Positions 59,255 to 64,000 of a stretch of DNA of 64,000 nt are shown here, one piece after another. Below the pieces are notes generated by a model. That model was not told where the DNA came from. It ran no database searches and saw only the letters and a program-made list of their open reading frames with translations. A program made the position numbers and the translations under genes. The DNA comes from DATFRY01 sp963764695. Lineage in GTDB: Bacteria; Myxococcota_A; Polyangia; Haliangiales; Haliangiaceae. Location of the stretch: the NCBI GenBank assembly GCA_963764695.1, contig CAVXTW010000002.1:186001-250000 (forward strand). Direction: 5' to 3'. How positions within the stretch are numbered: position 1 is the first letter of the stretch; every line of letters starts with the position of its first letter.

Positions 59255-60055
59255 ATGACCATGCGCGTCTGCATCGCCGGAGTCAGCGGCAAGGTCGGCA
59301 AGTCGCTCGCCGCGGCGGTGGCATCGGCCGACGATCTCGATCTGGTATCCGCGGTGAGCCGGCGCTGGGCAGGCCAGAGCCTCGGCGCCGCGCTCGGCCT
59401 CGCCGGCCACGACGCGGCCATCGACAGCACCGTCGCCAGCGCTCTGTCGGCGCCGTGCGACATCCTCATCGACTACACCAGCGCGGCCGCGGTCAAGGAC
59501 CACGTCCTGGCCGCGCTGTCCCGCCGCGTCCACGTCGTGATCGGCTCTTCCGGCCTCACCGCCGGCGACCACGACGAGATCGACGCCCGCGCCCGCGAAT
59601 CAGCAGTCGGCGTGTTCGCGGCCGGCAACTTCGCCCTGACCGCAGTGCTCCTGCAGCGCTTCGCCGAGCTCGCCGCCCGCGTCCTGCCCACGTGGGAGAT
59701 CGTCGACTACGCCCCGCCGTCGAAGATCGACGCGCCCAGCGGCACCGCCCGCGAGCTGGCCACCCGCCTGGGCCAGGTCCGCGCCCCGACCATCGACCGC
59801 CCCGTCGCGGACACCGTCGGCGAGCCAGCCGCCCGCGGCGCGACCCTGTCCGGCATGCAGCTCCACTCCGTCCGCGTCCCCGGCTACCTCTCCTCGGTCG
59901 AGGTCACCTTCGGCCAGCCCGGCGAGCGCCTCCTCCTCCGCCACGACGCCACCGACCCCAGCGCCCCCTACGTCTCCGGCACCCTCCTCGCCGTCCGCCG
60001 CGTCCGCGAATGGACCGGCCTCCGCCGCGGCCTGGACACCCTGCTGGATCTCTGA
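59255..60055 (+). CDS. Dihydrodipicolinate-reductase-like protein (DapB family)
   Basis: 266 residues. The N-terminal Rossmann motif is GVSGKVGKSLAAAV and the DapB C-terminal substrate loop is KIDAPSGTARELA. However, the usual catalytic signature HHHKKxDAPSG reads DYAPPSKIDAPSG, so the conserved proton-donor His is missing while the Lys is kept. The remainder (EVTFGQPGERLLLRHDA) has the DapB end. It may be an authentic reductase of a divergent branch or a related reductase with another substrate; lysine biosynthesis is not certain. CATGCT lies 6 nt before the ATG. Confidence 0.8.
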   Translation: MTMRVCIAGVSGKVGKSLAAAVASADDLDLVSAVSRRWAGQSLGAALGLAGHDAAIDSTVASALSAPCDILIDYTSAAAVKDHVLAALSRRVHVVIGSSGLTAGDHDEIDARARESAVGVFAAGNFALTAVLLQRFAELAARVLPTWEIVDYAPPSKIDAPSGTARELATRLGQVRAPTIDRPVADTVGEPAARGATLSGMQLHSVRVPGYLSSVEVTFGQPGERLLLRHDATDPSAPYVSGTLLAVRRVREWTGLRRGLDTLLDL

Positions 60056-60074
60056 CGGCGAGGCCGACCCGCGG

Positions 60075-60659
60075 CTACACGATCGGGCTAGGCGGCAGAT
60101 CGAGCTCGCCGAGCAGGATCGCGCGGGCGCGGACCAGGGCGAAGCCGAGCAGGTTGCCGCCCCGCCAGGTGCGCGGGTCGAGGGCGCGCTCGTTGTTGCG
60201 GCCGAGGCCGATGCCCCAGATGCGGTCGCGCGGGCTGGCCTCGACGAGGATCTCGTCGCCGGTGGCGAGCAGGTAGTCGCGCAGGGCGTCGTCCTGGCCG
60301 AACTTGGCGGCGTTGCCGCGGGTGACCAGGTCGAAGCGAGCCTGCTTCCAGCGGGCGTCGTCGAAGCCGCGCACGCGGCGGCCGAGCGCCTTGCACGCGG
60401 CCGGATCGCCCGCCTCCAGGATCAGGGCGAGGGTCTCGTCGTCGCCGAACAGGCGCGCCTTGCCGGCCATCATGTACATCTCGGCGCTGGCAAAGCGCAG
60501 CCCGTCCTCCTCGAACACGGACGGCCACCACTGGCTGAACACGCTGTCGGACAGCTGCCCGTCGTTGCGCGGGCGGTGGCCCCAGAAGTAGCGGTAGCGG
60601 AATGTCCCCCCGGCGTCAACCGCGAGGCGCAATGCCTCGAGGTCGAGCGGGAGGCTCAT
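60075..60659 (-). CDS. NADAR-family protein (YbiA-like N-glycosidase)
   Basis: 194 residues. NADAR landmarks are present: FWGHRP near the start, SQWWPSVF and SAEMYMMAGKARLFGDDE, WKQARFDLVTRGNAAKF and the C-terminal WGIGLGRNN and GGNLLGFALVRAR. YbiA-type members cleave a glycosidic bond in early riboflavin intermediates; other NADAR proteins act on NAD-derived or ADP-ribose metabolites. There is no riboflavin gene nearby. It stands convergent with the DapB-like gene and adjacent to pullulanase. Confidence 0.9.
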   Translation of the reverse strand: MSLPLDLEALRLAVDAGGTFRYRYFWGHRPRNDGQLSDSVFSQWWPSVFEEDGLRFASAEMYMMAGKARLFGDDETLALILEAGDPAACKALGRRVRGFDDARWKQARFDLVTRGNAAKFGQDDALRDYLLATGDEILVEASPRDRIWGIGLGRNNERALDPRTWRGGNLLGFALVRARAILLGELDLPPSPIV

Positions 60660-60679
60660 CCCGGCTGTGGCGCTCGCGC

Positions 60680-64000
<3,321 letters not shown>

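Overview
This window is a very GC-rich (about 70% by eye, not computed) chromosomal segment. Its gene content suggests a Myxococcota-type (myxobacterial) organism. The reasons are several eukaryote-like Ser/Thr protein kinases with beta-propeller or Ala/Pro-rich tails, many lipoproteins with Gly/Asp/Ser-rich linkers, an OmpA protein with calcium-binding repeats, an orphan MbtH protein, and a complete alternative complex III joined to a caa3 oxidase. The assignment is an inference from content; no rRNA or tRNA gene is present to test it.

Layout. 1-10.8 kb: the C-terminal part of a WD40 kinase, a DUF2339 membrane protein, polyphosphate kinase 2, an Omp85-type barrel, an MMPL exporter and a small membrane lipoprotein. 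10.8-13.5 kb: a PEP-mutase-like enzyme, a nitrilase-family amidase, and a two-gene winged-helix/nucleotidyltransferase module preceded by three evenly phased palindromes. 13.9-29.6 kb: a single co-directional respiratory operon, actA-actB-actC-actDE-actF, an uncharacterised anchored protein, sco, ctaC-ctaD-ctaE-ctaF, and a secreted metzincin/TPR lipoprotein. Quinol electrons would pass through alternative complex III to the caa3 oxidase. 29.8-33.1 kb: ECF sigma factor, FecR-like protein and OmpA on the minus strand. 33.2-48.6 kb: an S1-domain protein, lipoproteins, two Ser/Thr kinases, glutamate dehydrogenase, a thioesterase, MbtH, LtrA and a Kelch protein. 48.6-64 kb: a YWTN-repeat lipoprotein, MtaB, an Old Yellow Enzyme homologue, a lipase-like lipoprotein, a large zinc-ribbon protein of unknown role, a subclass B1-like metallo-beta-lactamase fold protein opposite a MarR regulator, a DapB-like reductase, a NADAR protein and a pullulanase lipoprotein running off the window.

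Two features cut across the whole window. First, many genes have a -10-like hexamer (TAnnnT or close) ending only 6-8 nt before the start codon, which predicts leaderless transcripts and was used here to choose several starts. Second, four genes (actC, a DUF6263-like lipoprotein, a TIG/metzincin lipoprotein and a Kelch protein) each need removal of exactly one base to restore a family-consistent reading frame, and the WD40 kinase has a pair of compensating shifts. Single-base insertion errors in the assembly are the simplest explanation, so these genes should not be read as true pseudogenes without checking.

The best candidates for new biology are the winged-helix/nucleotidyltransferase pair with its 22-bp-phased operators, the respiratory operon extras (ActD-ActE fusion, repeat-rich anchored protein, metzincin lipoprotein, extended COX3 loop), and the 868-residue double zinc-ribbon protein.
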